Shown here: positions 6,904-13,266 of the stretch, one piece after another
How the letters are laid out: the number at the start of each line of letters is the position of its first letter
Position numbering within the stretch: the first letter of the stretch is position 1
Assembly: GCA_001803645.1 (NCBI GenBank)
Contig: MHDW01000188.1
Span: 6,182-19,447 of the forward strand
Reading direction: 5' to 3'
Length of the DNA: 13,266 nucleotides
Source: Nitrospirae bacterium GWC2_42_7
GTDB lineage: Bacteria > Nitrospirota > Thermodesulfovibrionia > Thermodesulfovibrionales > UBA6898
Translations under genes and position numbers: made by a program
Notes under the pieces: generated by a model
Databases searched by the model: none
The model's input: only the letters and a program-made list of their open reading frames with translations
Told to the model about the DNA's origin: nothing

Positions 6904-8907
6904 TTATCGCCTGTCCTGTAAATATTTTTCATATATCTTCTCGGCCTCTTTGTTCCTGCCTTGCAATATGGATATTCTCCAAAGCATTTCATAAGCCTGT
7001 TTGTCTGGCAGTACTTCAACAAGTCTCTTTAATACCCTCTCGGCCTCTGTCAGTTTTCCAACTGACATATATGCTTTTGCAAGATTAAAATATATAGCAG
7101 GGACAGGCCTGACTGAAAGCCTTAAAGCCTCCTCATAACTCTTTACAGATTCCTCCTTATCATCTAATAAATATTGTATGTTACCAATCATGAATCTGGC
7201 CATCCATGAACTTTTTGCATTCTCAATATTTTTTCTGACTTCCTCATATCCAATAAGCAGTTTTACTGTATCAGTTTGTGAGACATCGAATCTTCCGGTG
7301 TCCGGATTGAGAACATGCATAGAATACTTATTATTTACATCCTTAAAAACTGTACTGTCTTTCAGGTAAAGCAGGCTGTGATCATCCCAGTAGACAAGTC
7401 GCCATCCACTGCTGTTGAAAAGACGATCCCTGATGTTTCTATCATCAGAAGAGCTATAATTAAGAAGGACTATATTTATCCCATACTTATCTAAAATGCT
7501 CTGCCATTCGGGTCTTCCAGATAATACCGCATGATATTCATCAAAAAATTTTTTATGAAAAAAACGGTTATCTATATAGATTCTCACCTGAGGGTATAGT
7601 TCCCATATCAAATAACCGCCCCAGCCGTGTGTATTGAACATATTGCCTTTTATGTTTTGGTTCTTTACAAAACTCACGGCTCCTGCTGGATATGGGACAT
7701 TATCAAATTTCCTGAAATAATGTTTGCTGGTTACAATCGAAAAAACTGCGGCTGCGATCAGAGATAAAAGAAGCAATCTGAGAAAATAAACAACTCTGAC
7801 TTTCTTTCTGAAAAGTGCTGCGCTAAATCCGCCCAAAGCAGAAACAATAACCGGTGCTGATGCAAAAACAAAATGGGGAATTCCCCTGTTGGCGATCCAT
7901 GCAGAGATCGAAAATAAAGCAGCAATGATCACAAAATGGATCTTCACCCTTTTTATTGAAAACATGATCGAGATAACAAACAAACCAAAGAATGTCCAAA
8001 AAGACCAGTATCGTAAGGTTGTTGAAGGCAGAAGTTCCTCTACACCCGCAAATTGCTCTGACATAACAAAAAGAGGCCAGACAACGGTTTTATATGAAAA
8101 GGGATTAATTAACGACGCAGCAATTATCAGTGCATAAACCATGATGAGTTTTTTAAAATTACCAGGAAGTTCATAATTGTGATCACTCGTTTTGTCACTC
8201 CGGCTGGCCTGTGCCCGATGTTTGGGTATCCGGAGTCTTTCCGAAGAAGGATTTCCGGTAAGCGGGAATGACGTATGGTTATTTTTTTTCTTCGAGTAAA
8301 ATAGCAGTATCCCTTCAACAATAATAAAGACTCCCGGCACTGCAATACCCCATAAGCTTTCTGCATGAATATTCACCCACAAAAGCATGACAGGTGGAAG
8401 AATATATATATATTTCATCCTCCCCTCTGTATATTGATGAAGGCAGAAAAGATTAATTAGAAGAAAAACATAAGAGAAGTGCTGGGGCCTGAGGGCAAAT
8501 CTATGTGAAGATGCCAACACCCCTAATGCAAGCACAAAGACGATTAACGGTATGTTGTCCGAATACATTCTCGCAGTCCTGTAGAGAATTGCAAAAGAAA
8601 CCATAGTTAGAAAGACCTGAAGTCCGACAATTAATGCCTCGCCCCCAATATTGTAAAGGCTATAAACAATCGCCTGAAAAAGCCACTCATGGTTCAGATA
8701 TGGAAATTCAGGCCAGCTGCAGTTGAAGTAATGAGTGGTGAGTATGGAACCGGTTTTAAAGAAATATTCTCCTGCCTTCAGATGCCCCCAGAGATCGTAA
8801 TCCGACATCCTCCTGAGTGAAAGCAGAAAAGCAAGGCAGAAAAGACCCGCTACGAGAAGAATATCAGATACCCTGTTGATCTTTGTTTTTCCTGAAAGAA
8901 AAGTCAT
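6904..8907 (-). CDS. Large polytopic GT-C-like membrane protein with C-terminal TPR
   Basis: Protein of 667 residues with about ten hydrophobic helices in the first 400, a periplasmic-type globular part (about 405-520) and TPR-like helices near 560-660. The first loop carries DYDLWGHLKAGE (36-47), followed by LNHEWL (71-76), ALRPQ (138-142) and NIHAES (179-184). This D-x-W-x-H arrangement is typical of a group of bacterial GT-C proteins related to the PMT-like family but distinct from the WDD/TMTC-like neighbours. Residues about 212-239 are encoded by an inserted palindromic repeat (separate entry) in a polar loop between helices. No Shine-Dalgarno precedes the ATG; a TATAAT box lies 6 nt upstream, so the mRNA may be leaderless. 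It is the first gene of the leftward glycosyltransferase pair. Substrate unknown. Confidence 0.75.
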   Translation of the reverse strand: MTFLSGKTKINRVSDILLVAGLFCLAFLLSLRRMSDYDLWGHLKAGEYFFKTGSILTTHYFNCSWPEFPYLNHEWLFQAIVYSLYNIGGEALIVGLQVFLTMVSFAILYRTARMYSDNIPLIVFVLALGVLASSHRFALRPQHFSYVFLLINLFCLHQYTEGRMKYIYILPPVMLLWVNIHAESLWGIAVPGVFIIVEGILLFYSKKKNNHTSFPLTGNPSSERLRIPKHRAQASRSDKTSDHNYELPGNFKKLIMVYALIIAASLINPFSYKTVVWPLFVMSEQFAGVEELLPSTTLRYWSFWTFFGLFVISIMFSIKRVKIHFVIIAALFSISAWIANRGIPHFVFASAPVIVSALGGFSAALFRKKVRVVYFLRLLLLSLIAAAVFSIVTSKHYFRKFDNVPYPAGAVSFVKNQNIKGNMFNTHGWGGYLIWELYPQVRIYIDNRFFHKKFFDEYHAVLSGRPEWQSILDKYGINIVLLNYSSSDDRNIRDRLFNSSGWRLVYWDDHSLLYLKDSTVFKDVNNKYSMHVLNPDTGRFDVSQTDTVKLLIGYEEVRKNIENAKSSWMARFMIGNIQYLLDDKEESVKSYEEALRLSVRPVPAIYFNLAKAYMSVGKLTEAERVLKRLVEVLPDKQAYEMLWRISILQGRNKEAEKIYEKYLQDRR
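8194..8272. repeat. In-frame palindromic repeat element inside coding sequence
   Basis: The stretch begins GTCACTCCGGCTGGCC and ends, on the opposite strand, with GTCATTCCCGCTTACC. These are imperfect terminal inverted repeats with 11 of the first 15 positions equal by eye. Inside is a second imperfect hairpin bounded by CCGGA and TCCGG (about 8230-8257). It is much richer in GC than the flanking gene. The ends match the general look of dispersed GTCATTCCCGC...GCGGGAATGAC repeats known from many bacterial genomes. It is read through in frame as residues about 212-239, a polar Arg/Ser/Pro-rich loop. No second copy is in this window, so repeat status rests on structure and composition. Confidence 0.6.
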
Positions 8908-8913
8908 TGTTGT

Positions 8914-8942
8914 ATTATAATCAACATTGTGATACGTAGCAA
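8914..8942 (-). promoter_or_regulatory. Promoter for leaderless transcript of the 667-aa GT-C gene
   Basis: On the minus strand TTGCTA (8942-8937), a 17-nt spacer and a perfect TATAAT (8919-8914), then ACAACA and the ATG at 8907. The predicted transcription start coincides with the A of ATG, and there is no Shine-Dalgarno. Confidence 0.65.
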
Positions 8943-8948
8943 AGACTA

Positions 8949-8977
8949 TTGTGTTAGTTCCGTACAGTTCTTATAAA
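8949..8977 (+). promoter_or_regulatory. Candidate promoter of the divergent GT-C/TPR gene
   Basis: TTGTGT (8949-8954), 17 nt, TATAAA (8972-8977). RNA would start near 8984, after the ATG at 8981 and about 6 nt before the in-frame ATG at 8990, which would then be the start. It overlaps the same 70-nt divergent region as the minus-strand promoter. Confidence 0.4.
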
Positions 8978-8980
8978 AAC

Positions 8981-10618
8981 ATGGATCACATGAATAGTTT
9001 GACTGAATATTTTTTGAAAACCAGAAGGTATTTGCTTCCCTTAATACTGGCCTGTGCTGCTATTGCTGTCTATGCTAACAGTTTCGGGAATGGCTTTGTA
9101 TGGGACGATAGCCAGATTATAGTAACCAACAATGAAAACAGGGATTTATCCAAAATACCAGGATTATTCGTCAGCACTGATACTGCATACACTTATGATG
9201 AATCGTCATATTACAGACCCCTCAACAGGCTTACTTATGTTCTTGAATATAAACTCTACGAGTTAAACCCTTTTGGTTACCATGCAGGGAATATATTGCT
9301 TCACGCTACTGCTGTCCTGCTTCTCTATTACCTTTTAAACAGTCTTTTTTCAAGCACAGGGCTGGCATTTACTACCGCACTATTATTCGCTGTTCATCCA
9401 ATAAATTCAGAGACTGTCAATTTCATCTCAGCAAGAAATAATATACTATCCACAGTCTTTGTTCTCTCTTCTTTCATCGTTTTTATCAGGGCGGAAATAA
9501 AACAAAAGACTGTATATTTCTGGTTCTCAGGATTCTTGTTTTTCCTCGGTCTTCTGAGCAAAGAGATTGCAGCCATGCTGCCGATTATGCTACTTGCATA
9601 TAACTTCAAGTTTTCAAGTCCCATAGCAAAAAAGATACGGCAAAAATTCATTTCTCTGCTCCCCTTTGCCTTCTTTGCAATAATCTACATCGTTTTGAGG
9701 GCAATCACACTTTCAAATAACATTGAGCCCGTCTTTAATACTAATAATTTTGGGGTAAGAATCCTGCAAAATATTTATATAATTCCAAAATATCTTTCGG
9801 TCTTCTTTCTTCCCTCAAATCTTAACGCCTATTATCTAATACCGGAGGATTACCTTCATTTCAAGACTTTTCTGATTTCCGGATGGGCCATAATAATGCT
9901 GCTGCTATTTTATTTAATAAAAAGCAAACGTCCCGCAGCCATTTTCGGTCTTGTCTGGTTCGCAGTCAATTTCATACCTATAAGCAATATAATTGCCATC
10001 CCAAGTGCGCAAATGGCTGAGAGATATATGTACCTGCCTGCTATAGGTTTATTTATAATTACAGCAGAGTATCTTAATACTTTTTACATGAAAGGCATAT
10101 GGAACAAAGCAGTTATCTCCTGCTTTGTAATAATCATATTCGCCCTCTCACTTATCACTGTCAAAAGAAATACTATCTGGAAAAACGACTTCTCATTATT
10201 TGAAAGCATTACAATATCTCAGCCTGAATCACCTTTTGGCTACTATAATCTCGGCTGCGTTTACAAAGGCAGCGGCGATCTGCAAAATGCAAAAAAAGAA
10301 TGGGAAAAAACACTTGAGATCGCTCCCCTACATTCTAATGCCTTGAATCAGTTAGGCAACATATACTACTTGTCAGGCCTTCTTACGAAGGCCAAAGTAT
10401 ATTACTACAGCTCAGTTCAGTCAGATCCTGAAAATGCAGAGGCACATTATAATCTTGCCATGACACTTGAAAATTTGAATGACACAGATGAAGCATTTTT
10501 ACATTACAGCATATTTCTTCAAAAGGCATCTCCTGAATATGCAACCCAAATCCAGCAGGTTAAAAACAAATTTTCAGGCAACTTAAGCAGGGACCAAGGA
10601 CATTTCAAGGAAAGATGA
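8981..10618 (+). CDS. TMTC-like GT-C membrane protein with three C-terminal TPRs
   Basis: Predicted polyprenyl-phosphate-sugar dependent glycosyltransferase of the inner membrane, 545 residues from this ATG. Motifs: WDD 41-43 in the first periplasmic loop, YYRPL 77-81, FGYHAGN 98-104, HPINSE 139-144, LSKE 192-195, AERYMYLP 346-353 and IWKND 399-403. About ten helices are followed by three good TPRs (about 417-450, 453-485 and 487-519; e.g. GYYNLGCVYKGSGDLQNA). The order of motifs is the same as in the leftward 497-residue protein, so the two are paralogues. Starts at GTG 8951, ATG 8981 and ATG 8990 are all in frame and none has a good Shine-Dalgarno; all keep the first helix. Divergently arranged from the 667-residue gene and followed by the GT2 gene. 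The sugar and acceptor are unknown; the TPRs probably bind the acceptor protein or a partner. Confidence 0.8.
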   Translation: MDHMNSLTEYFLKTRRYLLPLILACAAIAVYANSFGNGFVWDDSQIIVTNNENRDLSKIPGLFVSTDTAYTYDESSYYRPLNRLTYVLEYKLYELNPFGYHAGNILLHATAVLLLYYLLNSLFSSTGLAFTTALLFAVHPINSETVNFISARNNILSTVFVLSSFIVFIRAEIKQKTVYFWFSGFLFFLGLLSKEIAAMLPIMLLAYNFKFSSPIAKKIRQKFISLLPFAFFAIIYIVLRAITLSNNIEPVFNTNNFGVRILQNIYIIPKYLSVFFLPSNLNAYYLIPEDYLHFKTFLISGWAIIMLLLFYLIKSKRPAAIFGLVWFAVNFIPISNIIAIPSAQMAERYMYLPAIGLFIITAEYLNTFYMKGIWNKAVISCFVIIIFALSLITVKRNTIWKNDFSLFESITISQPESPFGYYNLGCVYKGSGDLQNAKKEWEKTLEIAPLHSNALNQLGNIYYLSGLLTKAKVYYYSSVQSDPENAEAHYNLAMTLENLNDTDEAFLHYSIFLQKASPEYATQIQQVKNKFSGNLSRDQGHFKER

Positions 10619-10648
10619 TCAGCAGAACATTTTCTGACAGCAGTTTTT

Positions 10649-10677
10649 TTCAACAAGACACCTTTTTTGTATATAAT
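10649..10677 (+). promoter_or_regulatory. Promoter for leaderless GT2 transcript
   Basis: A perfect TATAAT at 10672-10677 is followed by ACAAA and then the ATG at 10683, so RNA should begin at or within a base of the start codon. The -35 (TTCAAC, 10649-10654, 17-nt spacer) is weak. No Shine-Dalgarno is present. Confidence 0.6.
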
Positions 10678-10682
10678 ACAAA

Positions 10683-11435
10683 ATGGTCAGAAACAAAAAA
10701 GTAGTAGTTGTTCTTCCGGCATACAATGCTGAGAAGACTCTGCAAGACACTTACTCCGAAATTCCCCAGGACATCGTTGATGAGATCATCCTTGTGGACG
10801 ATGCAAGCAGTGACAGAACTGCTGAAGTCGCCAGATCGCTCGGCATAAGGACCATTATCCATCCTGAAAACAAAGGATACGGCGGCAACCAAAAGACCTG
10901 CTACAGGGAAGCCTTAAAGCTCGGCGGAGATATAATTATTATGCTTCACCCTGATTATCAGTACACCCCAAAATTAATACCTGCAATGGCCTATCTGATA
11001 CAATCAGATGAATTCGATGCTGTTCTAGGTTCAAGAATACTCTCAGGAGGGGCCTTGAAAGGCGGGATGCCTCTTTACAAATATATATCAAACAGAGTTC
11101 TGACTTTGATACAGAATTTCTTTCTCGGAGCAAAGCTTTCCGAATACCATACCGGCTACAGAGCCTTCAGGCGAGAGGTCCTCGAGCAACTGCCGCTTGG
11201 GGAAAACTCCGATGATTTTGTATTTGATAACCAGATGCTTGCACAAATAATATATTTCGGTTACAGGATCGGGGAGATAAGCTGTCCTGCAAAATATTTT
11301 AAAGATGCATCTTCAATAAATTTCAGCAGAAGCGTTAAATATGGGTTAGGTGTACTTGCCACCACATTTAAATTTGTACTACAGAAAATAGGAATCGCAA
11401 AGATAAATATTTTCAAAGACAAAAACAGCAAATAA
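10683..11435 (+). CDS. Family 2 glycosyltransferase, polyprenyl-phosphate sugar synthase type
   Basis: Cytosolic GT-A fold enzyme of 250 residues. VVVVLPAYNAEKTL (7-20) is the nucleotide-binding start and ILVDDASSD (36-44) carries the usual acid pair. LHPDYQY (88-94) takes the place of the metal-binding DADLQH-type motif, and SEYHTGYRAF (153-162) corresponds to the acceptor-site SxxTGFR-like motif. Length and motifs fit the dolichyl/undecaprenyl-phosphate mannose or glucose synthase group without the two C-terminal membrane helices found in some members. Such enzymes move a sugar from UDP or GDP to a lipid phosphate, the donor used by GT-C enzymes. Its place between two GT-C/TPR genes supports that pairing. 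The exact sugar cannot be read from sequence. Confidence 0.88.
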   Translation: MVRNKKVVVVLPAYNAEKTLQDTYSEIPQDIVDEIILVDDASSDRTAEVARSLGIRTIIHPENKGYGGNQKTCYREALKLGGDIIIMLHPDYQYTPKLIPAMAYLIQSDEFDAVLGSRILSGGALKGGMPLYKYISNRVLTLIQNFFLGAKLSEYHTGYRAFRREVLEQLPLGENSDDFVFDNQMLAQIIYFGYRIGEISCPAKYFKDASSINFSRSVKYGLGVLATTFKFVLQKIGIAKINIFKDKNSK

Positions 11436-11483
11436 GGACAAAAACCTGTTTAATTAGATGTGGACACAAAGATCATTAACTCT

Positions 11484-11514
11484 TTGCATAAAATTGACTT
11501 TCTGAAATTATAAT
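11484..11514 (+). promoter_or_regulatory. Promoter for leaderless transcript of last GT-C gene
   Basis: A perfect TATAAT at 11509-11514 is followed by ACAAACA and the GTG at 11522. TTGCAT (11484-11489) is a possible -35 with a long 19-nt spacer; TTGACT at 11494 is too close to pair with it. No Shine-Dalgarno precedes the GTG. Confidence 0.55.
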
Positions 11515-11521
11515 ACAAACA

Positions 11522-13204
11522 GTGGAAATAAAAGAAAAACCCTATCAACACCTATTTCAAAAGAACAATTTCATCAAAGAATTGTCTATAAGTATTTTTT
11601 TTATTTCTTTTATTCTGCTCATCTACTGGAGAAGTCTTTATGGGGATTTTATATGGGATGATTCATCGTATTTTATATATAATGACATTCTTACACACTT
11701 GAAGCCTCACAATGTCATTGAGATTTTCTCAAAGCCAAGTAATTACTGGAACGAACATCTGCCAGTCAGAGATTTGCTTTTTGTAGTCGAGTACAATATA
11801 TTTGGGCTTAATCCGGTTGGTTATCATGCAGTCAGTATTGTTTTATATATTTTAATAGTTTTTTTAGTATATTTATTTTTACAGAGCTTGTATTCAAATT
11901 ACATCGGGAAATCCAGTGTATTGTGGCCAAAACACAGCAGAGTACCTGTCATTGCAGTTACCTTGATCTTCATTGCTTACCCTGTACATGCCGAGTGCGT
12001 TGCTTATATTTCTGGTCAAAAAGACCTTCTGTATTCCTTGTTCTCATTATCAGCTATTTACGCTTTTTCCCTGCTTTTCAATGCTACGGACAGAAAAAAA
12101 CTACTTTTCAGCATTGGACTTTTTTTTTACTACCTTGCATTGCTTTCGAAGCTTACCGGTTTTGCACTATTTATTTTTATTCCGTTGCTCTGGGTGATCA
12201 GTGATAATGATCAAAAACCCAAATTATCTATGGCTGCTTCAGCCTGGTTGCTTGTAAATATTCCTGCGATATCATGGATTTTAATAAATATTTATAAAAC
12301 GCCGCTCGAAAGCAATATCTCTACGTCTGCGCTGGAACATATTATAGTAGCCCTTAAGGTCCTTGGTGCACATACAGCCCTGGCCCTCAAGCCATTCCCG
12401 CTTAGTTTTGGGTATCCATTTGATCGATCAACCACTTTCGATCCGAATTTATTAATAGGTATAATGACCTTTGCTGCTACAGCATTTATTATTGTCTTTA
12501 TGAGGAAAAAGATATTATTGGTATTTTCCTCGGCACTTTTCATTGCTTTTTTATTGCCTGTTTTACAACTGCAAGGCTATTTAACAAATGAGTTTGTATA
12601 CGATAGATATCTTTTCTTGCCGGTTTTAGGGACTGCAATTCTATTTGAACAAGGCTCTGCGTTCTTGGCTGTTTCTTTAAAAAATAAAGCAAAAGGATTT
12701 TACATTGCTCTGATTTCTTGTTTAGTCATATTTTTTGCCTTTATTACAATTTCTTATATACCTGCTTTTCGGGATGATCTTTCATCGAAGAGAAATTCTT
12801 ATAATATCTACCCGGGATGGCAATCCAGTACTTTCTATTATATTTCTGCTTTAATTAACTATGGCAAAGTGGATGAAGCCGATAAAATCATATCAAGCGA
12901 AAATAATATTTATCTGCCTCTCTGGACCAAGCATTATTTCAGGGGATTGATCTTTATCAAAAAAGGAATGAGTGATAAAGCAATGCCCGAGTTGTTAACT
13001 GCTTCTCATCTGTCAGTCAGTAACGGATATTTCCCCTATCCCAATATACCTCTGGCCGAACTTCTGTTACGAAAAGAAAAATATTCAGAAGCTCAATTGG
13101 CTCTGCATCAGGTTATCAACTCTCCCCAACGCAAACCACTCGATCTTTATCAGGCGAAACAACTTCTTGGAGCCATCTCATACATGGAAAAAAAGCAGAA
13201 CTGA
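11522..13204 (+). CDS. Diverged GT-C/TPR membrane protein
   Basis: Polytopic protein of 560 residues, a third paralogue of the TMTC-like group. WDD 45-47, NPVGYHAVS 97-105, YPVHAE 153-158 with QKDLL 166-170, LLSK 207-210 and YDRYLFLP 360-367 align with the other two. Two motifs are changed: YYRPL is replaced by LPVRDL (80-85), and the Glu of LSKE is Leu211. The C-terminal 130 residues are helical with weak TPR-like repeats (e.g. residues near 440-470 and 515-545). The GTG start is supported by the -10 box 7 nt upstream and because it keeps a basic segment before the first helix. It could have another substrate or be a non-catalytic partner. It is followed by 62 nt without recognised features. 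Confidence 0.75.
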   Translation: MEIKEKPYQHLFQKNNFIKELSISIFFISFILLIYWRSLYGDFIWDDSSYFIYNDILTHLKPHNVIEIFSKPSNYWNEHLPVRDLLFVVEYNIFGLNPVGYHAVSIVLYILIVFLVYLFLQSLYSNYIGKSSVLWPKHSRVPVIAVTLIFIAYPVHAECVAYISGQKDLLYSLFSLSAIYAFSLLFNATDRKKLLFSIGLFFYYLALLSKLTGFALFIFIPLLWVISDNDQKPKLSMAASAWLLVNIPAISWILINIYKTPLESNISTSALEHIIVALKVLGAHTALALKPFPLSFGYPFDRSTTFDPNLLIGIMTFAATAFIIVFMRKKILLVFSSALFIAFLLPVLQLQGYLTNEFVYDRYLFLPVLGTAILFEQGSAFLAVSLKNKAKGFYIALISCLVIFFAFITISYIPAFRDDLSSKRNSYNIYPGWQSSTFYYISALINYGKVDEADKIISSENNIYLPLWTKHYFRGLIFIKKGMSDKAMPELLTASHLSVSNGYFPYPNIPLAELLLRKEKYSEAQLALHQVINSPQRKPLDLYQAKQLLGAISYMEKKQN

Positions 13205-13266
13205 TAATTTCATTGAAATATCACTTAAAACATTCCAAATTCTTGTCTCTCACTGTAAAATAAAGT

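Noticed and set aside
8127..8366. Minus-strand open frame across the inserted repeat
   Set aside because: It is a shadow frame inside the 667-residue membrane protein gene, without start signals or recognisable domains.
11494..11514. TTGACT paired with TATAAT as the promoter of the last gene
   Set aside because: Only 9 nt separate them, too short for a sigma-70 spacer.
13207..13219. Palindrome ATTTCA-T-TGAAAT just after the last gene as a terminator
   Set aside because: Short, AT-only in practice, loop of one base and no T-run; not a credible terminator.

Overview
The window looks like a chromosomal segment of an anaerobic, Gram-negative, AT-rich bacterium that uses multihaem cytochromes. 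The evidence is a secreted four-haem c-type cytochrome, a signal-peptide-bearing beta-barrel protein ending in Phe (outer membrane), two six-bladed-propeller (NHL) lipoproteins and an exported parvulin-type prolyl isomerase. Nitrospirota (Thermodesulfovibrionia-like) or Desulfobacterota would fit, but no phylogenetic marker is present, so this is inference. I see no tRNA, rRNA, CRISPR array, transposase or phage gene.

Layout. Everything left of about 8907 is transcribed leftwards (minus strand) and everything right of about 8950 rightwards. In transcription order the minus block is: two GT-C-type membrane glycosyltransferase-like proteins with C-terminal TPRs (8907-6904 and 6900-5407, 3 nt apart); a short AT-rich gap with a possible promoter; an NHL-repeat lipoprotein (5324-4254); a structured 234-nt leader; a tetrahaem cytochrome (4019-3231); a strong terminator (3210-3178); then a second, tightly coupled operon of SurA-like isomerase, outer-membrane barrel with an Asn-rich insert, and a second NHL lipoprotein cut by the left edge of the window. 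The plus block has a GT-C/TPR protein (about 8981-10618), a cytosolic GT2 glycosyltransferase of the polyprenyl-phosphate-sugar synthase type (10683-11435) and another GT-C/TPR protein (11522-13204).

How the genes may work together. The left part has the composition expected of a locus that exports, folds and anchors a multihaem cytochrome across the outer membrane: cytochrome, barrel, surface or periplasmic propeller lipoproteins and a periplasmic prolyl isomerase. It may be a porin-cytochrome conduit or an extracellular cytochrome filament with its assembly factors. The right part looks like a protein- or glycan-modifying module: the GT2 enzyme would charge a polyprenyl-phosphate carrier and several GT-C/TPR proteins, resembling eukaryotic TMTC O-mannosyltransferases, would transfer the sugar on the periplasmic side. 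Joining the two parts (glycosylation of the Ser/Thr-rich cytochrome or the barrel) is a hypothesis.

The most notable direct observations are: (1) the isomerase gene appears to start at an AUU codon with a near-perfect Shine-Dalgarno, which adds a signal peptide and the rest of the N-domain missed by the first GTG; (2) three glycosyltransferase genes share a TATAATACAA box placed 5 to 7 nt before the start codon, the arrangement expected for leaderless mRNAs; (3) a palindromic repeat element of about 79 bp is inserted in frame in one membrane glycosyltransferase; (4) two paralogous NHL lipoproteins with a shared FWPPPP signature flank the cytochrome/isomerase/barrel genes.
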